Positions 40,545-55,500 of a stretch of 64,000 nt of DNA are shown in pieces. A model generated the notes under the pieces. The model made no database searches and had not been told where the DNA came from. It saw nothing but the letters and a program-made list of their open reading frames with translations. Source of the DNA: Xylocopa sonorina (taxonomy: Eukaryota > Arthropoda > Insecta > Hymenoptera > Apidae); NCBI RefSeq assembly GCF_050948175.1, contig NC_135208.1, positions 1,922,001 through 1,986,000 of the forward strand, given 5' to 3'. The stretch's first letter is position 1, and each line of letters opens with the position of its first letter. Both the position numbers and the translations under genes were made by a program.

Positions 40545-43500
40545 TAAAATAGAATTTTAATCCACATAAAAATAAAATTTTCTTCTTATAAAACAAAGAT
40601 CTTGTAAAATAAATCTTGTAAAATAATTCTTCTTCTTCTTTTTCTTCTTCTTCTTCTTATAAAATAGAATTTTGATCAATATAAAAATAAAATCTTACAA
40701 AATAGAATTTTAATCCACATAAAAATAAAATCTTCTTATAAAATAGGATTTGAATTAATATAAAATTAAAATCTAATAAAACAAAATTGTAAAAATCAAT
40801 ATACATGGAAATAAAAGCTCCAACACAATTATAAACAGGATGTTTCCATCGTTACGTGTTACAGACAAAATGAAGACCACTGGTATAACACAATCTTACA
40901 ATCTTCTTTCTCATTTGGTGTGCACACATCGTAAAACTTTACTACTGTTTACCCTGAGTGTCTACATTAAAATTTAAATAGCCCGTTTTATAAATGATAA
41001 TAGAGTTTACAAACGTTTGTTTGCACACGTAGATCCCTCTAACAGGAGGAATAAAAAAAAGAACTTAAAACCTCTGCGGTGGTCCTTGATAAGAAAGTTT
41101 CTTCTCAATTAACCATTGCGTTGCTTGATTTTGTCTAACAATTTTTATTAACTAAATAATAGCAACTATTCAAATAAATTGAATTAGAAAATCTAATTTT
41201 AGTAAAGAAAATATCTTCCCAATTAATTATAACGTTGTTTGATTTTATTTAATAATTTTTACTGACAAATAATAACATAATTTAACTATTCAAATAAACT
41301 TAGTTAGAAGATCTAATTTTAATAAAGAAAATATTTTCTCAGTTAATTATAACGTTGTTTGATTTTATTTAATAATTTTTACTGACAAATAATAACATAA
41401 TTTAACTATTCAAATAAACTTAATTAGAAGATCTAATTTTAATAAAGAAAATATTTTCTCAGTTAATTGTATCGTCTCTTGATTTTACATAATAATTTTT
41501 ACTGACAAACAATAACATAATTTAACAATTTAAATAATTTTAAGGCAAATGTAAAAATCTAATTTTTAATGAAGAAAACTTCTTTTCAATTAACTATCGC
41601 GTTGCTTAATTTTGTCTAACAATTTTTATTAACAAATAACAATGGAATTTAACAATTTAAATAAATTTAAGGCAGTATTAGAAATGTAAAAAATCTAATT
41701 AAATAAAGAAATTTAATAATAAAGAATAATAAAAAAATTTAATGAAGAAATACAGATTAGAATAATAAAGAATTGTAATAAAGAAATAAAGATTAGAATA
41801 ATAAAGAAATTTAATGAAGAAATAAAGATTAGAATAACACAGAAATTAATAAAGAAATAAAGATTAGAATAATAAAGAAATTTAATGAAGAAATAAAGAT
41901 TAGAATAACACAGAAATTAATAAAGGAATAAAGATTAGAATAATAAAGAAATTGAATAAAGAAATAAAGATTAGAATAATAAAGAATATTTGTTGTAAAG
42001 AAAATAAAATGGCAACATTTCTTTACAGCAAATATTTCTGTGAAACTTATAGCTGCGAAGATATCTGAGGTGCTAATAATTACTGTCCCACCCAGTACAT
42101 ATATAACTAAATTATAATTTTTACAATATATATTTATAATTTGTAAAAATTATATATTGACATTGTATACAAATACCTTGTTTCTGGGATACTTAAATAA
42201 TGAGATACTTGGATATTATAGTTGGTACATGTGTTTAGGATACCGACGACAAGTAATACCTTGCTTCAGTAATATATTATATTAATTAGTACTTGTTTCT
42301 AGGATACTAGAGATAGGTATCTTACTGCTAGTGTAATTAGAAAATTGACTACTTGGATATTTTGTTTTACAGGATACTTAGGAACTTAAATAATTGGTTA
42401 CTTGGATACTAGTTGATCCTCGTTTCTAGTATACTTTGGTACTTAGATACTAGATTACTGGAATACTTGGATACTATAGTCGATACATGCTTCTGTAATG
42501 CCAAAGACAAATATCTTGTTTTTAGAATATTCATATACTTAGCTACTAAGTTACTTCGAATACTTTGAAAGTTGACCGCTTGGATATTAGTTGGTACTTA
42601 CTTCTAGGATACTGGAAACTAATATCTTGTTTGTAGAATACTTAGACATTTGGCTAGTTGGATATTTAATTAGTTAATCCTTGTTTCTAGGATACTAAGG
42701 ACTAATATCTTGTTTCTAGGATATTTAGATACTTGACTAATTGAATATTAATTAGTTAATGCTTATTTCTAAGATACTGCAGACAAATATCTTATTTCTA
42801 CATTATTAAATACTTAGCTACTTAAATATTAGTTGGTACTTATTTCTAAGATACTGAAAACAGTAGTTGGCCAAAATAAAAGCATAGGTCCCTTCGCAAA
42901 CCCCATCTGCCAGCTACAAAAGATTAATTTAGGATTAAAACCAGTAGAAATTAAGAAACCATTATTATTTATAACCATAATAATTATTTACCACTAATTT
43001 AGGACTAAAACCAGTAAAAATTAAGAAACCATAATAATTATTTACCACTAATTTAGGACTAAAACCAGTAAAAATTAAGAAACCATAATAATTATTTACC
43101 ACCAATTTAGGACTAAAATCAGTAGAAATTAAGAAACCATAATAATATATAACCATAATAATTATTAACCACCAATTTAGGACTAAAACCAGTAGAAATT
43201 AAGAAATCATAATAATTATTAACCACTAATTTAGGACTAAAACCAGTAGAAATTGATAAACCATAATTATTTATAACGATAACAATTATTATCCACTAAT
43301 TTAGAACTAAAACCAGTGGAAATTCCATCTACTAGCTGTAAAAGACTAATTTTGGACTAAAACCAGTAGAAATTAAGAAACCATACTAATTATTTAGCAC
43401 CAATTTAGGACTAAAACCAGTAGAAATGAGTAAACCATAATTATTTACCACTAATTTAGGACTAAAACTATTTACTAGCTAGAAAAGACTAATTTAGGAC

Positions 43501-46500
43501 TAAAACCAGTAGAAATTAAGAAACCATAATAATATATGACCACTAGTTTTGGACTAAAACCAGTAGAAATTAAGAAACTATAATTATTAACCACTAATTT
43601 AGGACTAAAACTAGTGGAAACTCCCTCAAGCTATCAAGAAAAGACTAATTTAGGACTAAAACCAGTAAAAATTAAGAAACCATAATAATTATTTACCACT
43701 AATTTAGGACTAAAACTATTTACTAGCTAGAAAAGACTAATTTAGGACTAAAACCAGTAGAAATTAAGAAACCATAATTATTAACCACTAATTTAGGACT
43801 AAAACCAGTGGAAACTCCCTCAAGCTATCAAGAAAAGACTAATTTAGGACTAAAACCAGTAAAAATTAAGAAACCATAATAATATATGACCACTAGTTTT
43901 GGACTAAAACCAGTAGAAATTGATAAACCATAATTATTTATAACGATAACAATTATTATCCACTAATTTAGAACTAAAACCAGTGGAAACTCCATCTACT
44001 AGCTAGAAAATACTAATTTAGGACTTAAACCAGTAGAAATTAAGAAACCATAATAATTATTTAGCACCAATTTAGGACTAAAACCAGTAGAAATGAGTAA
44101 ACCATAATTATTTACCACTAATTTAGGACTAAAACTATTTACTAGCTAGAAAAGACTAATTTAGGACTAAAACCAGTAGAAATTAAGAAACCATAATTAT
44201 TAACCACTAATTTAGGACTAAAACTAGTGGAAATTCGCTTAAGCTAGCAAGAATAGACTAATTTAGGACTAAAACCAGTAAAAATTAAGAAACCATAATA
44301 ATTATTTAGCACCAATTTAGGACTAAAACCAGTAGAAATGAGTAAACCATAATTATTTACCACTAATTTAGGACTAAAACCAGTAGAAATTAAGAAACCA
44401 TAATTATTAACCACTAATTTAAGACTAAAACTAGTGGAAACTCGCTTAAGCTAGCAAGAAAAGACAAATTTAGGACTAAAACCAGTAGAAATTAATAAAT
44501 CATAATAATATTATAGCCACAATAATTATTTAGCACCAATTTAGGACCAAAACAAGTAAAAATAAATAAACCACGAACAATACTAGCGTGTAGATAGGTT
44601 TTAAAGGAATGAAAGAGCTCTTGTTTTGGTATCGTGTCGCTACTCTGCCGTGATCCAATCGGCAAATAAGTTTGTCTGTCTATAGAGAGCCTTCTTTTTC
44701 TTCCAAAGAAGATGTCTACTTGATCTCGTACCGCTCCAAGGATTGATCACTCTTTTGTTCCTCCTATCCGGTGCATTATCTAAATCAGAAACTGTTTTAA
44801 ACTTCCACAACTCTTTTTTTCTTCTTCGTTTTCTTATCCAATTTTATTCGATGGCTCTTTCAATTTAGAATATTATCTTTACTTTTAGAGGAGATTACTT
44901 TTTGAAAAATGTATGGACTTAAATTTGCTTCTGTTGAGATTATTTGTTATTAGATTTCTTTATTATTGCAAGTGCTATAATTTTGTGGATGGTTCTTACA
45001 ATTTAAAATAATTTCTTTCAATTTAAAATAATTTCTTTATTCTTAGAGAAGATTACTTTTTGAAAAATGTATGGACTTAAATTTGCTTCTGTTGAGATTA
45101 TTTGTTATTGGATTTCTTTATTATTGCAAGTGCTATAATTTTGTGGATGGTTCTTTCAATTTAAAATAATTTCTTTATTCTTAGAGAAGATTACTTTTTG
45201 AAAAATGTATGGACTTAAATTTGCTTCTGTTGAGATTATTTGTTATTAGATTTCTTTATTATTGCAAGTGCTATAATTTTGTGGATGGTTCTTTCAATTT
45301 AAAATAATTTCTTTATTCTTAGAGGAGATTACTTTTTGAGAAATGTATGGACTTAAATTTGCTTCTGTTGAGATTATTTGTTATTAGATTTCTTTATTAT
45401 TGCAAGTGCTATAATTTTGTGGATGGTTCTTTCAATTTAAAATAATTTCTTTATTCTTAGAGAAGATTACTTTTTGAAAAATGTATGGACTTAAATTTGC
45501 TTCTGTTGAGATTGTTTGTTATTGGATTTCTTTATTATTATAGAATTTAGAATGATTTCTTTATTTTTGGAAAAGGTAATTTCTGGAAAGATATGGACTT
45601 CAATTTGCTTCAGAAATATTTTATTATTGGATTTCTTTATTATTGGAAATGCTATAATTTTGTGGATGGTTGGTTCTTAGGTTTTGGGATTTTAGGATTT
45701 AGAATAATTTCTTTACTTTTAGAGATCACTTTTCACAAAATTATGGACTTAAATCTATTTCTGTTAAGATTGTTTATTATTGGGTTTCTTTATTATTGCA
45801 AGTGCTATAATTTCGTGGATAGTTTTTAGATTTTAGGATTTTAGGAGTTAGAATAATTTCTTTATTTTTAGAGAAGGTAATTTCTGGAAAAATATGGACT
45901 TCAATTTGCTGGTTCTTAGGTTTTAGGATTTTAGGAGTTAGAATAATTTCTTTATTTTTAGAGAAGGTAATTTCTGGAAAAATATGGACTTCAATTTGCT
46001 GGTTCTTAGGTTTTAGGATTTTAGGATTTAGAATAATTTCCTTATTTTTAGAGAAGATTACTTTTTGAAAAATTATGGACTTAAATTTGCTTCTGTTAAG
46101 ATTGTTTATTACTGGATTCCTTTATTATTGGAAGTGATATAATTTTGTGGATGGTTTTTAGGTTTTGCCATCAGATTTGTTGTTTAGTTTAGCGTAAAAT
46201 TGTTGCTGTTCGATATTAGAATTTAAAATAATTTCTTTATTTTTAGAGAAGGTAATTTCTGAAAAAATGTGGACTTAAATTTGCTTCTACTGCGATTGTT
46301 TTTTATTGGAAGTGTTATAAGTCCATTTGTAGCTACAAAAATACTTTTCTTCTTCTACAATTTTACTAATTATTATCATTTAATAGCATTGAATAGGTTT
46401 ATGGTGTTAAAAATGAATTTTTGCTAATGTTTTTCAACTTCTCCAAAAATGTGGACTTAAATTTGCTTCTGCTTTCATTATTTATTAGTGAAAGTGGTAT

Positions 46501-49500
46501 AAGTCCACTTGTAGCTTCAAAAATCCTTTTCTTCTTCAACAATTTTACCAATTATTATTGTAGAATAAAGTTTAACCAATTTATAGTGTTAAAAATTAAT
46601 TTTTGCTAATATTTTTCAACTTCTATAAAAACATGGACTTAAATTTGCTCCTGCTTTGATTATTTGTTATTGAAAGTGATATAAGTTCATTTGTAGCTAC
46701 AAAAACGATTTACTTCTTTTACAGTTTTATTAATTATTATTGCATAATCAAATTTTCACAAGTTTATAGTATTAAAAATTAACTTTTGTCAATATTTTTC
46801 AACAACTCCTCTAAAATATGGACTTAAATTTGCTTCTGCTTTCACTATTAATAGTTAATAATGATTTAAGTCCATTTGTAGCTACAAAAACCCTTTTCTT
46901 CCTTCAAACTTTCATTAATTACTATTGCATAATAAATCATAAGAAATTTATCGTATCAAAAATACATTTTTGCCCCAATTTTTCAATTTCTCTAAAAAAC
47001 ATGGACTTAAATTTGCTTCTGAAGAAAAAAATGGACTTACAACTGCTCTCGAAAGCAGCTACTAATAAACAAATGACTGCGTCCACCACAAAAATGCTGA
47101 AAAACAATTAAATATTATAGTATACCATTAAACAAAAGTATTATAAATTATTGTAGTACACAATTATGCATTATATCAATTAAAAACAGTTCTTACAATA
47201 CAATTTTACGTTTCATTTAATTATCATTGCTTATAAACAATCTCTAAACAATTTATAATATTAAACAGCAATTAATACCCTCAAGCATGATGCGTACGAC
47301 TTTATTTTAAGAGAAATACCCATCGCTGATGAATTATATCTCTGTTTTGGCCCATCGTTGCACAAATATTAATTCTAATTAATGTTAATGCGATCAGACG
47401 GCTGCCTCAATGTTGGAACCTAATCGTTACACTCGCGCACTTCTTTTTCTGTTGCAGTGTGAGAAGCGTAATGCACAAATATCTGGAAAAGAAGAAGGAA
47501 GTTAACTTCGATAAAATATTCAATCAAATGTTCGGTGAGCAACTTTTACCAGTAATTATTCTCGATTAACTAAGTCGAAGCTTGTTCGCACTCTTGTTCG
47601 CAGTTGTTGATTCGAATTAACAGGTCAGCGATTCAGAAGAGACCTTTGTCGAGCAGATTTGAAGAGCGAAAGCCAATCGTATCGAGTTAAATGCAAATCG
47701 AGCAAGTTTGAAGAGAAAAATCAATCGTATCGAGTTAAATTCAATCGATGAAGCAGTAATGCATTAAACGGAGGAAATACAAGTCGAATGAAGTTAATTT
47801 AATTAATAGAGTCTCTTGTATATTTAAAGAACTCATGTTAATTGCAAAATGAGCGATAGAAATATTGTAAAGCTGTTTAATCAGTTGCTGCGCTTTCTGA
47901 AAGTGTTTCTTCAGTTTTTGGTCGATCGTTGAGACATCTTTTTGAAATTCAGTAGCGTTTGATACTCTGCTAGACTTTAATAGCTTTAATTTCTGTTGTA
48001 ATTCATAGATAAAGAACTTCTGCGTAGAAGAAAAATAGTTAAATGCTTTTGGGCATCGTTTCAAGCAAGCGATGCGAAACAGAAGGATTTTAATTTACGC
48101 AGAAGATGTAGAAATTGTTTTTTAGTCTCAGATGCTATCGTTTGAGTGTAACTTTGTACTACGGAAGATAAAATGCTTGTACAATTTGTATTCTGTAATA
48201 TTAATCTCTTTTTCAAGCATTTGGAGTAAATCGTAGAGAAGAAATGATTCTTCGAAGAATATTTGCTATGCTATTGATTTGTATTTCAAAGAAATATTTG
48301 TATCGGTCCAAATTGAACTTATTTTTGAAGCGTTTTTAGTAAAATGAAGAAAGAATGATTCTTCGAAGAATATTTAATCATTGCGAGTGATTCGTACTTC
48401 AAGAAACGTCTAAAAAATATTTCTATTGCTCTTATTTTTCAAGCGTTTTTAGTAAAATGAAGAAAGAATGATTCTTCGAAGAATATTTAATCATTGCGAG
48501 TGATTCGAACTTCAACAAACTTCTAAAAAATATATAAATATTTTTTAGAAATATTATTCAAGCTATTTTTCAAGCGTTTCCATTAAAATAAGGAAAGAGT
48601 GACTCTTTCGACAAAATTTAATCAGTATTTGACAAGACAGCGACTTGTATTTGAACAAATTTACAAGAAACATTCCAAACGCTGACTAATTTTCGCTAGA
48701 AACATTTCTTCCGCAGAATATTAGAAATAATTAAAAACTGTGACTCGTATTGCATTCGCAGCCTACGTTAAACAATATATAAAATATAATCTACCCAAAA
48801 AAGTGTCTTAGACACATAATTAAGTGCACGATAGCAAATATCTTGCTTAATGCTACATAAAGTACAATTTATAGAAATATTTAATATATAACGAAGAAAA
48901 TGAGTTTAAAATTGTAGCAGAAGTTCTTCGAAGACTCTGCTCAGTAGATTTCATGTTCAGTAGGCTTATTCGCTGCCTTTTAATTTATTTATGGGTATAT
49001 TGTTGCTTAATCGAGGCTTTAAATGCGTCTGAGCTCCAAAAAGTATTAAGAATCGCTGAAACGTTGAATTAATTAAACATTTTGTCATAATATATTTAAG
49101 ATAGAAGCTAGAAAAGGAAGAAAAATCGATTCTACTAGTTAGTCTTTTATCCTTTTGTCGCACAGATTATTTCTTGTTCGTTTAAGCATAGTTCGCCAGT
49201 AAAAAAAGAACGCCTTACGCTGGTAATTATAGCTGGCCAACGATAGCCACTTGGGCGCAAAGAGAAATTGAAAATCAATTCTGTGACACTCGTTGAGCTG
49301 TGCACTAATTAAACGAACACAGATTGTGCTTATTTTCATTCATCGAAATCATAGTTTTCATTAAATTGCAAAAGAAGATATAAATTGTGATAATGATATT
49401 AATTATGATTTTGTAAAGGATGTTGAGAGGGTTTTAAGATGTGTAAACTGAAATATGATAAGTTTAACTCTATTTTGAGTAAATTACACTATAATACACA

Positions 49501-52500
49501 CTATAGTATCCAAGTATCGCAGCATCAATTCATGGCGCAGTCACCAGAATATTTACAAAAACAATAATAAATTACTGGAATACTCGCATATTTAGTCAAC
49601 TACAGACTAATATACTTGTATATTAAGCGATATTTGTTTCTAGTATACTTAAATACTCAGTTACTTGATTACTTGGATACGTAAATAGTATTTTATACTC
49701 GTTTCTATTATTTTATACTTGTTTCAGTTACTTGATTACTTCAATACACGAATAGTATTTTATACTTGTTTCTACAATACTGAAGAGCAAGCATAATTCG
49801 CCAAATAATTTATAACAACTGTAACAATCGATACAAAATGAATGCCTTATAAATACTGCGTATCGTACCAACTATTTTGATCAATATCTCGAGAATTACT
49901 AAACTTTGGACGTTAAAATTTCAGATCAAACTTCAACGTACTCTGTTCCATCATTTCTCTAGATTTCTCATCAATTAGTAACGCGTTTCTCATTCTAGAA
50001 GTTGGAAACTAGAAGACAAAAAAAAGGCTTCCGCTGTAACAGAACAGCTGGACTTACAAAGGACGCGTTCGTGCGAGAAGTCGCAGCTCTGTGCATTGCT
50101 ACTTTTTTAATATTGACGAGAGGAACGAAAATGAAGCCTTTCATACGCGTTACATTGTACGAGCAGGCTTTCTAATTGCCCTTTGTTGCTTGGACTTGAA
50201 GTGCCTTCGGACGGTGCTCGGTTAGAGTCCTTCAGCTTCCCTCACACTCGTCTCACATTTCTCTAATTAGAAAATAGAGTGGCCTCCTCTTCAGCGAAGG
50301 CAACTTGTGTTCCTGCCTTTTCTGCGAGGACTTTTATTCTATCGGAATATCTGTAAAAAGATAGAGTTATATTGATTAATGTTATATTCTACGCGTTGAG
50401 AATAACTTTAGCTTGTAGTGCGATAATTGTTTACTGTAACGTATAAGAATAAATTAATTTTGTTACCAATATAATAGAAAGTATAGGGAAAATGTTTAGG
50501 ATGCGATTAAATTTTTATTATTCTTGCTTTCGACCATTTTTTACTAACTGCTCTGTTAATTATAATTACTGTAGGTTTTCTGTATAAACTACAATTTAAG
50601 ATTAACGCAATATTCATATTAAAAGGTGCCTCGATGATATGTACACACTGTTTAGTAATTTAAATAATTTTCTAATTCTTTAGTTTAACTTTTTAACTGT
50701 TTAGAAACTTAAATAACTTTCTAATTGTTCCTCCTTTTCGGGGCATAATTAATTAAAAATAATAAACGGACCAAGATTAACTTTTAGAAAAAGAAAATTT
50801 GTTTAAAAATGTTATTGGAAGAAGCGAAACTGTAGCGAAAGTACAAAGACAATATCGTAGAGGGTTTCATATCATGAATATCTTAAAAATAAAATCTACG
50901 GTTGAAAACAGAGGACGCTGGAAAAATTGAAGGCCACAATTGACCAAGAATGGTTCAAAATACTGAATAAAATATTTATTAAACATAGCTCTTTCAATTA
51001 TTCTACAGATTATTATGAACACACTGTATACAAATTTTTGACAAATATTTTATAATAATTAATTAAAATCTTACTGAAATAAGTATATCAATTTGAGGCT
51101 GTCTTACAATCGATAGAAAGCGACTAGAACACTTTATAATGTTGGCCTTATAACGAGCCAGTGTCGATAAGGAAGGTATTTCCTGCTGGTAACATTAAAT
51201 TCAACTTATAATGTAATAATTGTTTATTGTAACGTATACGAATAAATTAATTTTGTTCTTAATATGATAGAAAGTATAGGAAAAATGTTTAAGATGCGAT
51301 TAAATTTTTACTATTCTTGCTTTCGATAATTGTTTAATAACTTCTCTGTTAATTATGATTGCCGTGATGCTTTCCGTATAAACTACAATTTAAAATTAAT
51401 GCAGTATTTATATAAAAGGTGTCCCAAAGAAGTGTATACACTGTTTGGTAACTTAAATAGCTTTCTAACTGTTCTTCCTTTTCAGGGTATGATTATTAGA
51501 AAATAATAAATGGACCAAGATTAACTTCTGGAAAAACAAAATTTGTTTAAAAATGTTATTGGAAGAAGTGAGAATGTAGCAAATCAGGTACATCCTGAGA
51601 AGAATATTTATGATTGAAAACAGAGGTCACCGGAAGAATTGAAAACCACAATCGACCAAGAATGCTCCACAACGCTAAATAAAACGTTTCTTTAATTTTC
51701 TGAATGAATAGCCTACTATTATCAACAGTATATTAACCAGAACTTAATAACGTTCAACATTTGTGGTAACATTTACATAGATTCCTCTGCAATTTGAATG
51801 TTAATTTTAAGTAAACAAGAACTGAAGTTAGAATCATGTAAACTGTGTATACATTTTTTAGGACCATTCTGTATGTACTTCATTGCGATTTGAAAATTCT
51901 CAACGAAAGCATTTTCAGATTATTCTATATGAAATCTGTTCGATATACTTTAATTAAGGGCTTAGAAGAGAAGCGATGACACTCTATAGAAAATCTAGAG
52001 TCCTCTAACTTAAGAAAAATGGCTACGCAATGTGTCTACGCATATTTTTCTTCCAATCTCGCAGTTGGTGGCCCACTCGAACCGATAGGACAAGAGAAAC
52101 AGTTGATCAGTTCTTCTCCAAGAAACTAATTAATTTTATCCACTAAGGATTTTTATTCTATCAGGATAGCTGTAAAAAGATAGATAGTTTGATTAATAGA
52201 GTTAGGGAGAATTAAGGGGGATCGGAAGTTAGATGGACTTAATGTTATATTCTATGCGTTAAGATGGAGGCTTAATATGTTTGATAATACTTCTGATAGT
52301 GTATTTTTTTGTTTTATATCTTGTAGTGTATTATTTTATTGTTTTAAATTTTTCTATGTATTATCTTCTTGCTTTATATCTTTTGTATCTTTCAGTATAT
52401 TATTTTCTTGTTTGAAATTTTTCAATATATTATCTTCTTGTTTAAAATCTTCTAGTGTATTATTTTCTAGCTTTGTATCTTCCTGTATATTCTCTTTTAG

Positions 52501-55500
52501 CTTTATATCTTCCGCTATGTTATCTTCTAGCTTTATATCTTCCAGTATATTGTATTTTTCTTTTATATCTTCCAGTATATTGTATTTTTCTTTTATATCT
52601 TCTAGTATATTATCTTCTACCTTTATATCTTCTTGTTTTAAATCTTCCAGTGTATTATTTTCTAGCTTTATATCTGTATCCAGTAAATTATCTCCTCGCT
52701 TTAAATTTTTCAGTGTAGTATCTTCTTACTTTATGTTCTCCAGTACATTATCTTCTTCTTCGGTATCTTCCAGTATATGTATTGTCCTCTAGCTTTATAT
52801 CTTCCAGCATATTGTTTTCTAGCTTTATGTTCTTCAATATATTATCTTCTTCTTTTGTATCGTTCAGTACATTGTTTTCTAGCTTTATATCTTCCAGTAT
52901 ATTATCTTCTAGCTTTATATCTTCCAGTATATTCTCTTCTAGCTTTATATCTTCCAGTATATTGTATTCTTGTTTTATATCTTCCAGTGTATTATCTTCT
53001 AGCTTTATATCTTCCTGTATATTATTTTCTTACTTTATATCCTCCAGTATATTATCTTCTGGCTTTATATTTTCCAGTATATTATCTTCTTGTTTAAAAT
53101 CTTCCAGTGTATTATTTTCTAGCTTTATATCTTCCAGCATATTGTCTTCTAGCTTTATGTTCTTCAATATATTATCTTCTTTTTTTGTATCGTTCAGTAC
53201 ATTGTTTTCTAGCTTTATATCTTCCAGTATATTATCTTCTAGCTTTATATCTTCCAGTATATTGTATTCTTGTTTTATATCTTCCAGTGTATTATCTTCT
53301 AGCTTTATATCTTCCTGTATATTATTTTCTTGCTTTATATCCTCCAGTATATTATCTTCTGGCTTTATATTTTCCAGTATATTATCTTCTGGCTTTATAT
53401 TTTCCAGTATATTATCTTCTTGTTTAAAATCTTCCAGCATATTGTCTTCAGGCTTTATGTTCTTCAATATATTATCTTCTTCTTTTGTATCATTTAGTAC
53501 ATTGTCTTCTAGCTTTATATCTTCCAGTATATTATCTTCTAGCTTTATATCTTCCAGTACATTGTATTCTTGTGTTAAATCTTCCAGTGCATTATTTTCT
53601 AGCTTTATATCTTCCAGTACGTTACCTTCTTGCTTTATATCTTTTGTATCTTCCAGTGTACTATTCTCTAGCTTTATATCTTCCAGTATATTCTCTTCTA
53701 GCTTTATATCCTCTAGTATACTATCTTTTTGCTTTATATCTTCCAGTATGTTATGTTTTAGCTTTACATCTTCCAGTATATTATTTTCTTGTTTGAAACT
53801 TTTCAATATATTATCTTCTTGATTTTTTATCTTCCAGTGCATTACCTTCTAGCTTTATATCTTCCAGTATATTATCTTCTAGCTTTGTATCTTCCAGTAC
53901 ATTGTATTCTTGTGTTAAATCTTCCAGTGCATTATTTTCTAGCTTTATATCTTCCAGTACGTTACCTTCTTGCTTTATATCTTTTGTATCTTCCAGTGTA
54001 CTATTCTCTAGCTTTATATCTTCCAGTATATTCTCTTCTAGCTTTATATCCTCTAGTATACTATCTTTTTGCTTTATATCTTCCAGTATGTTATGTTTTA
54101 GCTTTACATCTTCCAGTATATTATTTTCTTGTTTGAAACTTTTCAATATATTATCTTCTTGATTTTTTATCTTCCAGTGCATTACCTTCTAGCTTTATAT
54201 CTTCCAGTATATTATCTTCTAGCTTTGTATCTTCCAGTACATTGTATTCTTGTGTTAAATCTTCCAGTGCATTATTTTCTGGCTTTATATCTTCCAGTAT
54301 ATTATTATCTTCCTGTTTTAAATTGTTCAGTATACTATCTTCGAGCAGCAAAAACAAGCCTCGCTGTAACATGTGTAAAAATATATAATGATTGCGCGGC
54401 TTAAGTGTGATGTTGACTATGAAAAAGTACAATTACTTCGTCTGTTGATAAAAAACGAAATTACTTTAAACGAACAACCCAATAGTAATGAATACCGTAT
54501 AGTAATATAATAATATAATAATAGTAATAAATATTATATTTATAATATAGTAATAAATACTAATAATTAACCAGTAACATCCTTTTTTGCCTTGTGATTG
54601 CAGGTTACCTGTTATTCAAAGACTACTGCGAGAATGTGGCGGAGGAGCCAATTCCGCAACTTAGGTTTTACGAAGAGGTTTGTATCTAATTTTTCAGTAT
54701 TTATTTATCTTTTTCAGTATGCTTTTAATGGAAAAATCGCATTTTTATCCTTCACGCTCGACTATTTTCTTTTTCGAACCAACTGGCGACTCTGTAAAAA
54801 AATATCTTATGAAATATAAGCAAATAAACTCGCAAAAACATTGTATTGCAGTGTTTTCTTCGCAAGGTAGCCATCTTAAATTTTGGCGCATTTCTTTGGT
54901 CCTCAGTCTTCTTAATATAATTACTTTATAAATGTACTTACAATTGTTTTTTGGCAGTTTTTAACTAAATTCATTGTCGCTCGATAGAATTTTATTAATT
55001 TAGCTTATTTTTGTTGGCTCTGGAGCAAGGAATTTGTATTATAATATTTCCTTTTATTTTTTTAATTTTCATCGAACTTAAACTCAAGGTAGCCATCTTG
55101 AATTCTAATACATTTCTTTGGTCCTCAGTCTTCTTAATATAATTACTTTATAAATGTACTTACAATTGTTTTTTGGCAGTTTTTAACTAAATTCATTGTC
55201 GCTCGACAGAATTTTATTAATTTAGTTTATTTTTGTTGGCTCTGGAGCAAGGAATTTGTATTATAATATTTCCTTTTATTTTTTTAATTTTCATCGAACT
55301 TAAACTCAAGGTAGCCATCTTGAATTCTAATACATTTCTTTGGTCCTCAGTTTTCTTGATACAATTACTTTATAAATGTACTTACAATTGTTTTTTGGCA
55401 GTTTTTAACTAAATTCATTGTCGCTCGATAGAATTTTATTAATTTAGCTTATTTTTGTTGGCTCTGGAGTAAGAAATTTGTATTATAATATTTCCTTTTA

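Noticed and set aside
42886..44575. CRISPR-like appearance of regularly spaced repeats
   Set aside because: There are no unique spacers; linkers are themselves repeated, and the DNA is an animal intron.
53030..54432. A nested minus-strand repeat-protein gene
   Set aside because: Reading frame shifts at every 341-bp higher-order junction, other frames are open as well, and no start or splice framework is evident; reported only as a finding to test.
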